From Anser cygnoides (taxonomy: Eukaryota; Chordata; Aves; Anseriformes; Anatidae), in contig NC_089886.1 in the NCBI RefSeq assembly GCF_040182565.1, positions 10,919,001 through 10,983,000 on the forward strand: a stretch of DNA of 64,000 nt. Direction: 5' to 3'. The translations under genes and the position numbers were made by a program. How positions within the stretch are numbered: the stretch's first letter is position 1; each line of letters opens with the position of its first letter. The notes below the pieces were generated by a model. The model did not search any database. It saw nothing but the letters and a program-made list of their open reading frames with translations, and was not told where the DNA came from. This document shows positions 28,748 to 41,900 of the stretch, one piece after another.

Positions 28748-28781
28748 AGTCTCATTTTAAATCAAGTCTCATTTTAAATCT
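28748..28781. repeat. 17-bp tandem duplication
   Basis: AGTCTCATTTTAAATCA at 28748-28764 is followed directly by AGTCTCATTTTAAATCT at 28765-28781 (16 of 17 identical). Confidence 0.9.
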
Positions 28782-29375
28782 ACGCTGCTCCAATTTCTTC
28801 ATAAGGTATTTTGTAATTTGGTATCAATATCTAGATAGAATTTATCCCAATCATTTTCTTTGCATCCATCTGTGGCATAATCCTTCCAGACGCAGAATTA
28901 CAATAGGGTTTGGAAGAAGGTACAAAGGGTAGGTGCAGAAAAACAGAAACTGAGGAGGGGGAAGGGGAAAATGCATTGCACCTAAGCAGCAGACAGTTTG
29001 AATTACATTGTCACATAGACTCACACAATCTAAGTTATATTAAGTAGCACGGGCTTACACGACAATGGGAAAACAGCAGAATCTTATCTGTTTATTGCTA
29101 GTTTTCCATATTTTTCTTTAGAAGGTTACATTTTTGCAAGGCAAGAATAGTATTTTGGAAAGAAAGTGTCCCTGGGCAGTAGTAAAAGATTTTCAGCCTT
29201 ACAAATGAAATATTTCACTGAATAATCAAGTTTTCGTAACAAGAAGGAACATCAGGATTTCATAAGAAAACATCCATTAGGACAGTCCTGAGAATATTCA
29301 GAGTAGCGTAACACATCCGAGGATGCTGTGGGACTGAGGGACTGGGAAAGCATGATCTTACCAGATGTTGTGCAC

Positions 29376-29406
29376 GTACATCTATCTATGTACGTCCATC
29401 TATCTG
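29376..29406. repeat. Short imperfect tandem repeat (GTAC/CTATCTAT)
   Basis: Two adjacent units, GTACATCTATCTAT and GTACGTCCATCTATCT, give a small imperfect repeat with tetranucleotide CTAT/ATCT character. Confidence 0.7.
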
Positions 29407-32400
29407 TTGATACTTGAAACTAAGTTTTAGACTTTTTAATGAAGGGAGATTGGGGAATGAATGCCACAAGAAAAACTCCATTTCCCAATAGGAATGAACA
29501 CAAAAATTACATTTCCTGGTAGAAATTCAAGCTACATATTTGAATAGATGTGTCATAAAACATAAGGTTACGGACAAATCCAAGTTATAAAGGCGTAGGC
29601 AAAACAGTCAAAATTAAGCCATGCAAGTAGTAAACCTGTGGTGCGAAGATTTTTAGAGCAGCAAACCTAACAAGGACAAACCTGTGCAGAAGAATTAAAC
29701 CCACCAAGCAACCTCAGGTCTGTTTTCCCTTTCTCATTCCTGAAATGGGGGTGAAGGAAGAAAGAAAAAGATGGAAAAGGGGAAGAAGCAGTGGAGGACA
29801 GGGGATTGATCACTCGAAGCCAAGTCTGCACTCTCCTGTGAGCAGCCTACCAGACACTTCACGGGCTGCTGTTAAGCAATGGGGTCCCCCCAGGGAAGGG
29901 GCATCACCCACTGTGGGCACCATCCTGACACCGAGAGCCAGCAGGGCAAACAGCACCATGTCCCCTGATGGCTACTCACCGGTGCCGGGACCGCGGATGT
30001 CGCAGAGCACTGCTCGAAGCAGGAGCAGGGAATACGCCTCCCCTGTTTCTTCAAGTCTCTCCTCAACTCTTACCAAGCACCTTCCTCCAAAACCAGCTAA
30101 TTGCACAGAAACAACCGTAGTGAGTAAAGCGCAAGTCACACTGGTAATTACAGTCAGCTCTGGACAAGTCATGCACAAGGCACTAAATCTTTGCGGAGTC
30201 AATCCAGAGGCTTCACAGCATGAGATACAAAACACATGAAAGGACGAGGGCGTATGAATGTGCTGGACAAAGAAGAAAATTGACTCTAATTACCAGCTAT
30301 TACACTGTATTTTCCACTGCTCCCATCATTTTCAACAGGAACTGCAGAAGAAATCGAGAGAGCCTGGTTATTTCCAAGCAGCTCATCACCTCTCACATTT
30401 CAAAGGAACGAACGGTATTGCAGCAAGAAATAAAAGCTTCAAAGTTGTGAGATCTGCTCCCTGACTGTACACCACATCCAAACGTCCCGTCCCACAACGC
30501 GCACACAGGCTCCATCCAGATAGCCAAGAGCCTTGCCACTTGCTTCACGCTGGGATGGGCTGTGATAAGGTAGGTGGCCTTTCACAGAAACCTGAAACCC
30601 ATCCGTGTATTTTGTCTAACAGCAGAGAGCCAGCTGGCGAGAGTAAACTTCAGCCTCTGGTCCGTTCATTCAGATTTTATGAGGATGATTTCTCTGCTTC
30701 CAAGGCTGCGAGAACAGGATGGCAAACCCTGACATTTACAAACGCTCTGAATAAGCACTGTAGGAGAGAGCAATAATGCAAGAAAAGCCAGTGTGAGGTT
30801 CTCTATTGTTATTTGCCTCAACTTTTCATACGGTTTTTCAAAGGAAATTTTTCGCATTGGTCTGCCACCAAAAAGCTCAGCATTATTTCCTAGCATTAGT
30901 TCTGTGGCTTCATTATTAGTTTGCAAAAGCTGCAAAGCACATTATGGTTACTCCTGGGCCCTGCCTGCTCAGCTGGCTTCCTGCTAGAAGCACAAGCAGA
31001 AAATTTTCTGATTATCTAAATTAAAGTTTTGATATAATGTATCTTCTGACAGATGAAGATGTCTAGGGGAGAAAACACCCCTGCAGAGTTGCCACCTCAA
31101 ATCCTTTGCTCCTCCATCAAGGGGTGACTGCAAATGAAGCCGGAATGCTGCCAGGCAGGGTGATGACCAGGTGATGCCCACCTGGCCCAACTGCACCCCA
31201 TCAGAGCCATCTCAGAGCCATAATTCTGCTTCCACAGAAAGTAAGGAGCACGGCAGTGGTGGCACTGACTGCACCGTGCCAGCTTCGGCATCCCAGTGAT
31301 GCTCTGACAGCGATATGGTGGATGAGCTTCAAGGGACTGCCATTATCAACACAATTACCTTTCAGTGCTGTTTACACCAGAATTTAAACTATTCCTATCT
31401 ACCAGAGATAGGAATAGCTTTCATGTTTTCAGCTAGATGCAAAACGGGATAAGATTTACCCATCTGCAAACCACAGCATGCAAGCACCAAGACCTTCAAT
31501 GTTTACCCCCTACAGTGCACAACCAGACCATCTGACTGGATACCTGTGACAACCACCATTAAGAAAGCTGTCAGCAACACGAAAATATTCTATTTGACAT
31601 AAACCGTGTAACGCAGCCTAAGACTTGATCACAGTTGAGAGCTTAGCATCAATACAGCTTCTCACGTGCAACCAAAATCATCACAGTAAGCTGCACGGCG
31701 GAGTTGGGCAACGTGGTGATGCAGTGGGAAGCTTGTACAGAGCCTAACAAAAAACCCCAAGGCCCTCTGTCTCCCATTAGGAGGAAGAATGGGATTCAGC
31801 AACTTCACTTTTAACATACCGAAACCCTTTTGTGTCTTCCCCTCCGTTCAAACAGGGGAACTTGAGATGCACCAGCTCAAACTGCACAGCGATGGTTCCT
31901 CTGGCAGGTCAGCTGCGTGCCCGCTGGTGGTGACAACAGGAGCACCAGCCCGCTGCTCAGCCAGCAGCACCGGCTGGTCTCACCTGCCAGCAGGGATTTA
32001 ATGTACCAACACATCTAGTGCTTCCAGCTGCAAACAAATGCTGTCCTGGCTCAGAAGCCCCTTCCCTCCTCAGTAATGTACTCCCTCTGACCACTGCGTA
32101 ACAGTCATGTATATGAACTGCTAAGGAAAGATGTAAAGACATTTACTGGAGGCTGACATCTCCCGTCAAAAAAAAAAAAAAAGATTACAATTGAAGTGCT
32201 GCAAGCTTTTCTCTGCAAGCTAACAGCCAAAATCTGTGTGCTTCAAGCAAGACAGAAGCCGGCGTCTGGCTCAGTGCAGTTTAAACTGAAGCTTTGCTTT
32301 TATGGAGGCCTTGGCCATGGGAGCCGTGCAACCAGCGCGAGCCTCTGTCATGCAGCCACAGACCGACCACACAAGGTCATCACAAATTCTCTGAATTTGC

Positions 32401-32861
32401 TAAGTGACAGACAGGGACATCTGCTGTACATCTGGTCTCTATTTAATGCACCACAAGTACTTCCAATACCAGCACAATTTTCATTTAAGAAAAAAAATTA
32501 AAAAAAATATCAAAGGCAGCCTTATCAGACATCCTGCCAGAGTTATAGAAAAGATTAGGCTAATAATTTTCTTTAAACAATGCAGCCAGCTCCACCCTGA
32601 TTAGGTGCAAGAGTGCTGAAAGCCAGCAGAAGCCAGCAGGCAAACCCTCACCAGCAGAACCACGTATGGGGTGTGTGCACTGACTCTGCAACTTCTGAAG
32701 ACTTTCTGGGAAACACCGTCGGTGAATTTACTTCGTTACAAAAAGTAAACCCAGACTTCTTTAAACTTTAAAACCAACCGAGATCCCAGAAACTTATGAG
32801 GCCCCCCTAAAGTAAGATCTCCTGGGAGGAGCTGCAGAAGCTAACACCAATGGAACTGAGG

Positions 32862-32950
32862 AGTTCAGTTGGAAGGGATCTTCAAGGATCATCTAGCCCA
32901 ACTGCCTGACTCCTTCAGGGCTAACCAAAAGATAAAGCACATTAACATTC
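32862..32950 (-). mobile_element. CR1 LINE remnant, antisense
   Basis: GTTGGAAGGGATCTTCAAGG, then ATCATCTAGCCCAACTGCCT and GACTCCTTCAGGGCTAACCA, is the reverse complement of a CR1 3' end. The outermost terminal repeat is missing. It is followed directly by AT-rich sequence with repeated ATTAATAACAT-like words (about 32945-33000). Confidence 0.75.
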
Positions 32951-33239
32951 ATGTTAATAACATAATATTAATATTAACATATAAAATCATATTAATAACA
33001 TTCTCGTATCCCATCTCACTGTGGGAGTTTGCATCAGGCTATGTTGCTCTGAGCCTCCCACCAAAACATGAAATAAAACAGCTTGTTCTGCTGTGTAAGG
33101 TATAATGCCCATGACAGGCAACGTTATGTTCCTACAAGAGCTTGCATAAACATGGCACTGCTGGCAATGCCACTTCTGTGCACAGAAGTCAACCTCCAGA
33201 AGGGAACGAACAAGAAAGCCTCCAAGGTAACTGTTTTTA

Positions 33240-33670
33240 CAATGGCCAGTGATTAAATTAGCTTAGTTACAGGACCTAACACCACGTCTTGAATTTATTC
33301 CCGTGTCATAGTCATTGGCAGGGATAGAGTTTCACATTAGCCAATTAACTAAATGCACTATTACTGTATCTCAGCTACTTAAGCTCATCAGTTAATTAAG
33401 AGATCAGTATAAGCTGAAAATAGGAATCTTACCTGACACACATACCAAACATGCATTACCTTAATGATTTAATTTTACAGTTCTGCATTATGTTGCACGA
33501 ATGCCATTTGGAAAACCAATTGTTCAGTGTAAGGAACAGGCCAGATGCACGAAAGCAAACATTTAAAGATTCTATCAGCAGGCTGTGTTTCTTGCTGCTT
33601 TACTAAGCTCTATTTTACGAGGTAGTTTTTCCATGATAAAGTTACTGTTTCAAATTAATTTACAAATTAT
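33240..33670. other. Candidate conserved non-coding block (low certainty)
   Basis: AT-rich but compositionally complex sequence without repeats, holding several homeodomain-type cores such as TTAATTAA (about 33393), CCAATTAAC and CAAATTAATTTAC. It has no ORF and no repeat match. The call as possible regulatory DNA rests only on texture and motif density. Confidence 0.2.
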
Positions 33671-35859
33671 TTCTTTATCAATTTTTAGATGCTTTCCACT
33701 TGCTTCCCATTAACGAGATGTTTTATCTTGGTGTCTAGCTGCAACCTACCACTCATTTTCCCAGGACTCCACCCCAGCAGTTTGGGAGAAGTGCTTCTGC
33801 CAGCACCCGCTGGACCAGGCAGGGGCAGATGGCAGTGTGCCGATGTGCAAGAGGGGGATAGGTTGCTCCCGATGCTCCTCAAACGTCAGGCTTCTTTCTA
33901 TGAGGTCATCTCTCATCTATCTCTTAACAATAGGTGGTAACATCATCTTTAATAGCTGTCAAATCAGTCCTGCCACACACAGGACTAGCACGAGTGATTT
34001 AGAAGCAGAAGTTCCTCAAGTACCCTGCTCGCTGTTTACCCTTCAAGGGCACACAGCGCAGGTCATCACACCTTCACATCACTCAAGACTCCTCCAGAAC
34101 ACAGACCTGGTTTTCTGCCTACCACAAAACCCATCTTTTGGGGTTGTGTGTCCTTTCTGACATGCTTAAAGCCAAAAAAAAACACAGACTTGCAAGGGTG
34201 AGACTTCATTTCTGAGATGGGTTGATTAAAACAAGACAAACACCCCCCCAAAGCCAAACAAAAAACCTCATATACTTCAACTGCCCAAAAGCACAAAAGG
34301 CTCTTCATCCAGAGAAGGTTTCTACGTGCTTCACTAGCAGGAGTCATCCTCCTCCCCTGCTGTCTCTTGCTTCCCGTTAGCAAAAAGCAATTCATCACAA
34401 CATTAACAAATCAGTATGATCACAGAAGCTAAATGACCACATCACTGAGCCTCCAGGTGCTCCCAAACAGCGAGATACCACAGGAACCAGATCCATTTCA
34501 GTTTTCATCCATTCGACTGCGCACACTGAACCCCTGCGGGGCAGGAGTCTCACAGAACAGTGGCTTAATGCCCCAGAGAAAAACAAAAACACTTGTTCAT
34601 TTCTAGTCAGTACTTTCTGGATCCACAAGCCAGTTAATAAGCTTGAAAATTTATTCATAGACATACCAATGCTCACAGCCTAAGCAAACTCCAAATTTTT
34701 ATTCGACAGCGTGTCGTGTTAAACAAGGGGTGGGGTGTCAGGAAAAATGATGCAAGTTGGATCTTCTGGACAGTCATTCTCCAGATACTCCAGAACCTAA
34801 GACCGGAGAAAGCTCAGTAACTGGAAGTCTAGGAATCGGTGTAAAGGCCAAGCGGCATCAAGAGCTTACAGAGCAACATCCAGACTTCTCAGACGAGAGT
34901 AACACAAAGCTATCAGTAGCTGCCTTGGGATGCCAAAGTCTGCTCTTCCCAATGCCCCCATCAGAGGTTATAATGTACTGTGAAGAATGACTGAAGACAA
35001 ATTTGGGATCTGCTTGAAAATTAACTGCTGTCAAAAACTCCGATGGGGCCAATCCTACGTTTGATTTTTATCCCAGGGGAAGGATAGGAATTTGCATTAA
35101 AACAATGTGTAAGAGCCAGAGAAACTGAAGTGGATGCTGGAATCTGATTAAGTGTCTGGATCAAGTGGTGAAATAAAAGACGTTACTTACAGGAGTTTGA
35201 GAGGACCCCAAAAAACAGGACCAGGTTACAGCAATTGACTGACAGCTCTGTTCTCTGGCTGAGAATGCTGAAGATTATGAAACACAGGAAGAAAAAAGCA
35301 AAACCCTGAAAGGAAAGCAGTTCAATAAGGGAAGCTCCACAGTAGGATCTCCAGACAGCATGGGGACAGGACAAAAGACTACTTTCTCTCAAGTTTAAGT
35401 GAAGCTGGGTAATTTCCCACTACTACCACCACCATCCATACATCCCAGCCCGTGTCTTGTGGTGTATGCAGTTCCCCTCCTGCGCCACGAGGCAGCACGG
35501 TGCCACCAGGACTCCTGTAGACTGCTACTCTATGCTGACAGGGTGACATCCGTCCTCTTGCCTCTCATTTCCATGGATATGTAAATACGCAGGTCATGCA
35601 AGAAAGGTTAAAGCATGCCAGGAGTTGAGTTTTTGCTGCTGAAAACAAATTTTAACCCTAATCTCCGAAGTAGAAGATTTCAGGGGAAAAAAAGTGTGTT
35701 ACACAGCATCAGAGGGTTCGGCCCCCAGGTTCAACAAAGCTCCCATTTGTTTGCCAGTACTTAGAGGAAGGGAAACAAATCACACCCAAGAATTAAAAAA
35801 TAAATCTTTCAGCTAACTATTCTTCTGCAATCAGACTAAGGGCTTACTTCCCATACCAT

Positions 35860-35930
35860 TTTACCATGTAATTAATAAGTTTAATGATAATAATTGCATC
35901 ATTAATTAGCACAATTACCTTGGAGTAGTC
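35860..35930. promoter_or_regulatory. Dense homeodomain/POU motif cluster (candidate)
   Basis: Within about 60 bp are GTAATTAATAAG, TTTAATGATAATAATTGCAT, CATTAATTAGC and CACAATTACC, that is, several TAAT/ATTA cores next to each other. Such clusters occur in developmental enhancers but also by chance in AT-rich DNA. Confidence 0.25.
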
Positions 35931-38900
35931 CCTATTTTGGTGATAAATGCAGAGAATTTCGTGCACTGCTTGTGTATAATGCAAGATGACAAGAACCAAC
36001 AGCATACAAGGTTAACGTGAACAAACTGCACTCAAAGGTTTGGCGAGGTGATTTTTTTTAAGCAAAGGACAAGACGGGCATATTCTACAAGCTTAGTTAC
36101 TTCTCAGTGTTGTTCAGATTAATACTGATGGAATTTATGCGACTGGGCGGGTGTCAAGAAGTCCTTCAAGAACTTTCTTAGCAGGTGATGCTTCGTAACA
36201 GCTCAATATGGGGAGGTTTTGTTAACTGGCATCTGCAAGCAGGACTTCTCTAAAATGGCACAATCACACTATTTACTAAAAATGCTCAAGCTTTTCTACT
36301 TCAAGAGCCCAAGCTGCCTTTTGAAAAATGATGTCTTTATTACACATGTAAGACCCTTAGACAAAATTCCTACTTCTCAAGTGTACTTTTTGTTAAGAAA
36401 ACCATATTTAACTTAGAGTCAGAGACAATTTATAATACATTAGGATACTTAGTATGCTGCTTTGGTAGTTAGGAATCTATCACCCATCTTCCGAACCTAA
36501 AATGGAAAGCGTACACAAATATGTACAGGTTGCAACAAAGGCTTGTGTCTCTCATACATCCAGGCAAAAAAAAAAACCAACAAAAAACTGCTCTTAGACC
36601 AGAACACTTGCACAAAGTAGCCTTAAAATTACATCCATTCAAGGCTACGTTAGGTCCCTCTGGATCTACTTAGAAAAAAAAGGAGGCATATTATAGCCTA
36701 TGGCGGGGGATTACTGATGCAATCCAACCTTAAGCATTTAACTGCGGGTGTTGAAATTAGGAGCACAACCTTCTGCCTTAGCAGAGTCAGCAAACCCCGG
36801 CAGCCTCCTCGGCGCATGGCTCAGCTCCTGCTGCAAACCTCCTGCGGGAGCCCTGCTGCTCTCCCTGTGATGGAGGGACCGAGGAGCAGGCCAAGGAAAC
36901 TGCCCTCTCCATTTAAATTGCTCGAATTAAGATAGATTAGAGTAGCCAGAGCCCTTCCACCTTTAGCAAATTAATTTGATCTCCTCCAAAAGTCCCTGAG
37001 CGCACAGGTCTTTAGCTCTATTAATGGACTGAGGGATGCTCGCTCTGTAACGAAGGGCAGCCTTTCCAACAGACACAACAGCACTTCACTTAAGTAACTT
37101 CTCTTCCTTTTAAAGGAAGGGGTGACTGTGTAATGTGATTTGATTTAAAATGCATTTAATTCTCAACAACTCAGAGCAAGCTAAAAACTCGCAGTGCAAT
37201 GATTATGTTGGCAAATGTAGCAGCCACTATGTTCCCAGGCACAGCTGAAACAGGCCTTGAACATGGGCTACCCTCACTTTTTTTTTTTAAATCCGTTCAC
37301 TATGACACTCAAGGCAGCTTACTTTTCTCATTTTACTATCTATTCATAAGCAGAAATGGTATCGTTTGTCAGGAAACATGCACCTTCCTTTCCTTGTCCT
37401 CTAATTTAAGTAGCAAGTGTCATAACAGCAGGTTAAACTGAGCGCATGTTGATCCTGAACTTGAGAGTTAAGCTCCTGTAGGAAAAGTCTGGTCCTAAAG
37501 TCAAGGCAGAGCTCATCATTATTACACAGACCCTTTTCTCATCCCTTCTCCCCCTTACCTGATGAGAAAATACTTAGCTTCAAATGTAAGAACGAGAAAT
37601 TTTGGCACGTAATGAGCACGAGAGCATTAGCAAAAAGATTTTTATTTCAGCCACTTAAAAATAACAGCCCAGATCTCTCATGGGTTTCATACATTTGTTG
37701 CAGAGGTACAACTATTTTATTTAGGTGTAGTGACTGCTGAAAGCACTGAACAAAATGCTGGTTGATGGTTCCAACGGAAAAAGGAAGAATTCCCCAAAAC
37801 AACTGGCTGCAAGCGCATTTGTGATCCACCCAGCCTGCTGTACTAATTGCTGTGCTCTAACGAGCAAACTACACGCACCAAGTGCTGCTTCTGCAGCTCT
37901 GAGCAAGGGCGCCTTGAATCGGGAGTGCTTTTTAAACAGGACCGTCAGAGCTGGGGGCTCCAGTGCTGCCTCCCTTACAGTAGCAACCGCATTGTAAACG
38001 TGAAAGAAAGCCATTCAGATCCCCCAGTGAACAGCACGAATTCACAAAAAAAAGTATTTAAGTTTTCCTGCTTTCAAAAGCCTGTATCACAACTAAGAAT
38101 CGAAAACGTACGGCCAGGATTGGAACCCATCAATCTGGCCCTGTTATCACAGGCAGCCTGCAGGCAGCGATTTTTCCAACAGCAATTCCTCTCTCTACTT
38201 TTTAAGCTCTATCTTTGGTTCACAGAACTACGGCCAGCGTTCAGTACCCTCCCGACTCCAGCAATATTTAGGCACTACTAGCAACAGAGGCTATTAAAAA
38301 TAACCAAAAACACAGCAAGAAACAAGAGATTCCTTTGCTGTGAGAAGAGCGATCTTTGCTGGGGTATGTCCAAGATGAGCGAATGCAAAATATTTAGAAA
38401 TGGGTGGAAAAAAATCACCTAGAGAGAATAATCTGCTTTTCATGTTCATTTCATGCTACACCTGAAAGATTGATTTCCCGTATTCTGAACCAACTTCTAT
38501 TTTTATGACCGAGCTGTAATTCCCCTCCCCAGATCACAGCATTTTCCTCTCAGCTACCACAGAATAGCTTGTGCCTTCTCATTCATTTGGTATGAACTCG
38601 GTAAAAAAAGAAAATGGAGCAGTATTAGCTAGAAATCTGTCTTTTTCAAAACGTCTATTCCTAGATAGCGAATATTTGCCAAGATTAAATTTTCTAAGCA
38701 CCTATACTGAACATGTCTTGATGTCACACACCTCCTCTTCCCTTCTAAGCCCCTACTCTTCAGATAGTTGTAAAAATAATGAAAAACATTTAATTTAGAC
38801 TGAGTCAGGCATAACTATTTTTAATCTCATTTTCAAGGCAAGGATCTCTTATATCTTCCTGCAGTCCTTAGAAGCAATACAAAATATTCACTGCCCCAAA

Positions 38901-41900
38901 CCATTCAATGAATTATCTTAAGATACATTTTGTGGAGTCAAAACAGCTTTGGCAGGAGTTGGATTTTTAGTGAGGTCCTTCGTAGCTTTTTTTTTTTTTT
39001 TGAGAAAAGAATCAGGTGCAGATGGGGACAGGTACAGAGAATGGCCACCACTTACAGAAAACTGTAGAAGAAAATGTGCCATACTGCCAAAGATTATGCT
39101 TTCATCTCCTACTGCAAGAAATGGATTTCAGACTTAAACTGAAAAGAAAAAAAATCCCTGCTCAGAAGAAAATGAAGACAGAATCCCTTCATATCCAACA
39201 GAAATATACACAGCTTCAGCATTCAGAATCAGCACAGAAGGGTGGACCGCCCTGCTCCCTTCATCATTAATTAAAAATGCAAGAGAAATCCAGATTACTA
39301 TTTCTTTTAAACAAACGTAAAATTTACCAAAAAAGTTTTTTTTCTTTTTTCTCTTCCTCAAGATGAAAGCCTACCTAGTATTTGACAATATTATTAGATT
39401 ATGGTAAATCCATCTGGTTTCTAAACATGTATATAAACAAAAGCTGAAAAAACAGCAACAAAGCAATTTTTGGCATTTACATTACCAGTAACTGGAACAG
39501 CAGGATCGGATCCAAACTGTCCCAAGCTTTCAATCCAAACTGTCATCCCAAGGAAACAACTGCAGCACGCGGGTTTTCAGCGGTCGCACTGCTTGGAAAA
39601 GCTAGTCCCAGAACATTTAAAGACTCAGTTAATCAATGCCAAGTGCATTTCCAAAGAGCAGATAATAATGTAATACCAGCCACAAAGGGAAAAAAAAAAG
39701 GAATGCGCATAATCTGAAGGTTTTGACCTGTGCAAAAGCTAAAGATGAGCATGAGAAAAATGCACCAGGAAACATTCATGTCTACACAGCATTCACCAGA
39801 GCTATCCTAGCTGAGAACAGCCCATTCATATGGGCTTATTTTTTTAGCACCAACACTGACTTTCATACATAATAATCTGCACTAAAATATCTTGTTAGAA
39901 AATACTTGCTTTCTGAGAAACTGTGCGTTTTATTTCTTAGCTTTAAATATGAACAAGTGAATCTGCACTGGAACGTGTCCAAATCAGAACAAGAAAAGAA
40001 GTGGTGCAGATACCCAAATCCGACTTGCAAGGCAAGAGTTCCTCCAGTTGGAAAAAAATCCTCATATTAATTTATGATAATGAAAGAAGACGTGAAGGAA
40101 GGAAGGGTGACTGCACTGAGCAGTTAGAAGCAGACTTTATCAATGGAAGATGAATTCAGCTTGGAAATTTGGCAGGAAGAGCAATCAGATAGTGACAGCA
40201 TACTTGAGTAGGCAAACCTGGAAAGAGTTTAAGAGAAGATTAGTTCGGCTGGTACTGGGAATATTCTGCTTGACACTGCACTGAACTAGAAAATACAGAT
40301 GCCTCTGCCAGCACTGCTATCTTGGACTTTGTACAACCTCGTATAAATATGAAACGTCATTGCTAAAAAAATGCCAACAAAAAAACTCTCATTAACAGGT
40401 TTAATTACCAAATAGCAGCTTTCACAGTGTCTCTCCCCACGTAGTTTGCCAAGAGACATTAACAAGGTGGGACACTTGCAGGAACCGAAACACTTCCTCC
40501 CCCACCCTCAACTATCTTCAACATTTTCCTAACTAATGTGGAGCTTAATGCAAATTATTAACTCTTGGCAATAAGTTTCCACCACAAAAAGATAAGATGC
40601 TAATGTTGTTTCTTCCACAGTTGTGCAGCATGCCATTTCCCCCCTGCCCCCTGAATATAATCGACAGAAAGAGAACGTAACTGGAGTGAAAAAGTTGCAC
40701 TTGCATTCCTAAAATATAGTGAAACACCTCACTTCTTCAGGATGGATAAAGCCAGAAAAGTGAGACTGCATAAGTGAACAGTTAAACTTGTTTGTTTTCA
40801 GATCCAGTATTTTGAGGAAGTTGTGGTAAGTACTGTTTTAACTATGTTTACATATAAATTATTGAGGAAAAGTTGTTCCCTGAGAACTGATCATGAGTGA
40901 TCACATCCTGGGGCTGATGAAGGAAATGGGGAGAGTGAGAGAGGCCACCCACTGTGCCCATGCCATCACCACTCCTACACATTAGCTAGCCCCCAGCGAT
41001 GGGGTGGGCACAAGGGTGGCGTTTCTTTCCAGGTTTACAAATTAACATAACGAATGGTAAATAAGCCAGGTAAGAACACTATAGCAAGATGAAAAGATCA
41101 GGAATCAAAATGTTCGCTTTTGATCAGACCTATTTAACCCCCCCAAAAAAAAAAAAGTGGGCACGGATGCTCAGAAAATGCAGAAGTTGCTTCCAAGAAA
41201 ACTGCAAGGTTGCAATCATCAGACTAAAGTCTTTGGGGCCAGTACTGTTCCTTTGGTTCCATTTATTCCACATCCATCGGCTTGCCCAACAAAGACTCTG
41301 TCTATGACTTTACTAAAATAGCATAATTCCATCTGTAAGCACAGTTTCCCCAAAGAAATCCATTTTAAATGAGAGCAGTAGGACAGAAGCCAAGAGAGCA
41401 CCGCAGGGTCACAGCAAGTCACGAAACCCTGGAGTTTTCCTTTTGGCAAGGCTTCTGTCCATAAGAAACTAAATGTATGAAAGCTTTTGGAAATCTGCAT
41501 TCGGACAAATGTCATCATTTACATAATGATCTCTTCAAGGTGGTAATGGCCTAGGCAGCTCTGTCACTGTTTAGGAGCACCAGATGTTTCCACAGGGTTC
41601 ATACCATTTCAACACATGAAAATAGCCCCAATAGAGTTGAACTGGTTTTAGAGGTTTATAAGAAAATCAACTGTTTACTGGATTGTTTTTCCTCATATTA
41701 AAAAAACACACTTTGAGTCTGTACCGTGTTAGAGAGTTTGGGACTGGAGGGTTACTTACACCCACAGGACCCTCACGCTGGTACCGCCTCGCAGCGCCGA
41801 TGCGCAACATCCACGCGCTCTTGTTCTGACAGTGCTGCTGCTCCTTTCTTCTCCCAGAGGAGAGACTAAAACTCTGTACTCCCTCTTGTTCCATTCCGAA

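Noticed and set aside
34757..34990. 77-codon plus-strand frame with protein-like composition (DSHSPDTPEPKTGESS)
   Set aside because: It starts at TTG, has no recognisable family and no convincing splice context; best read as chance.
38100..38150. tRNA T-arm-like sequence on the minus strand (GGGTTCCAATCC)
   Set aside because: The conserved GTTCRA position is wrong, and no acceptor, D or anticodon arms could be traced.
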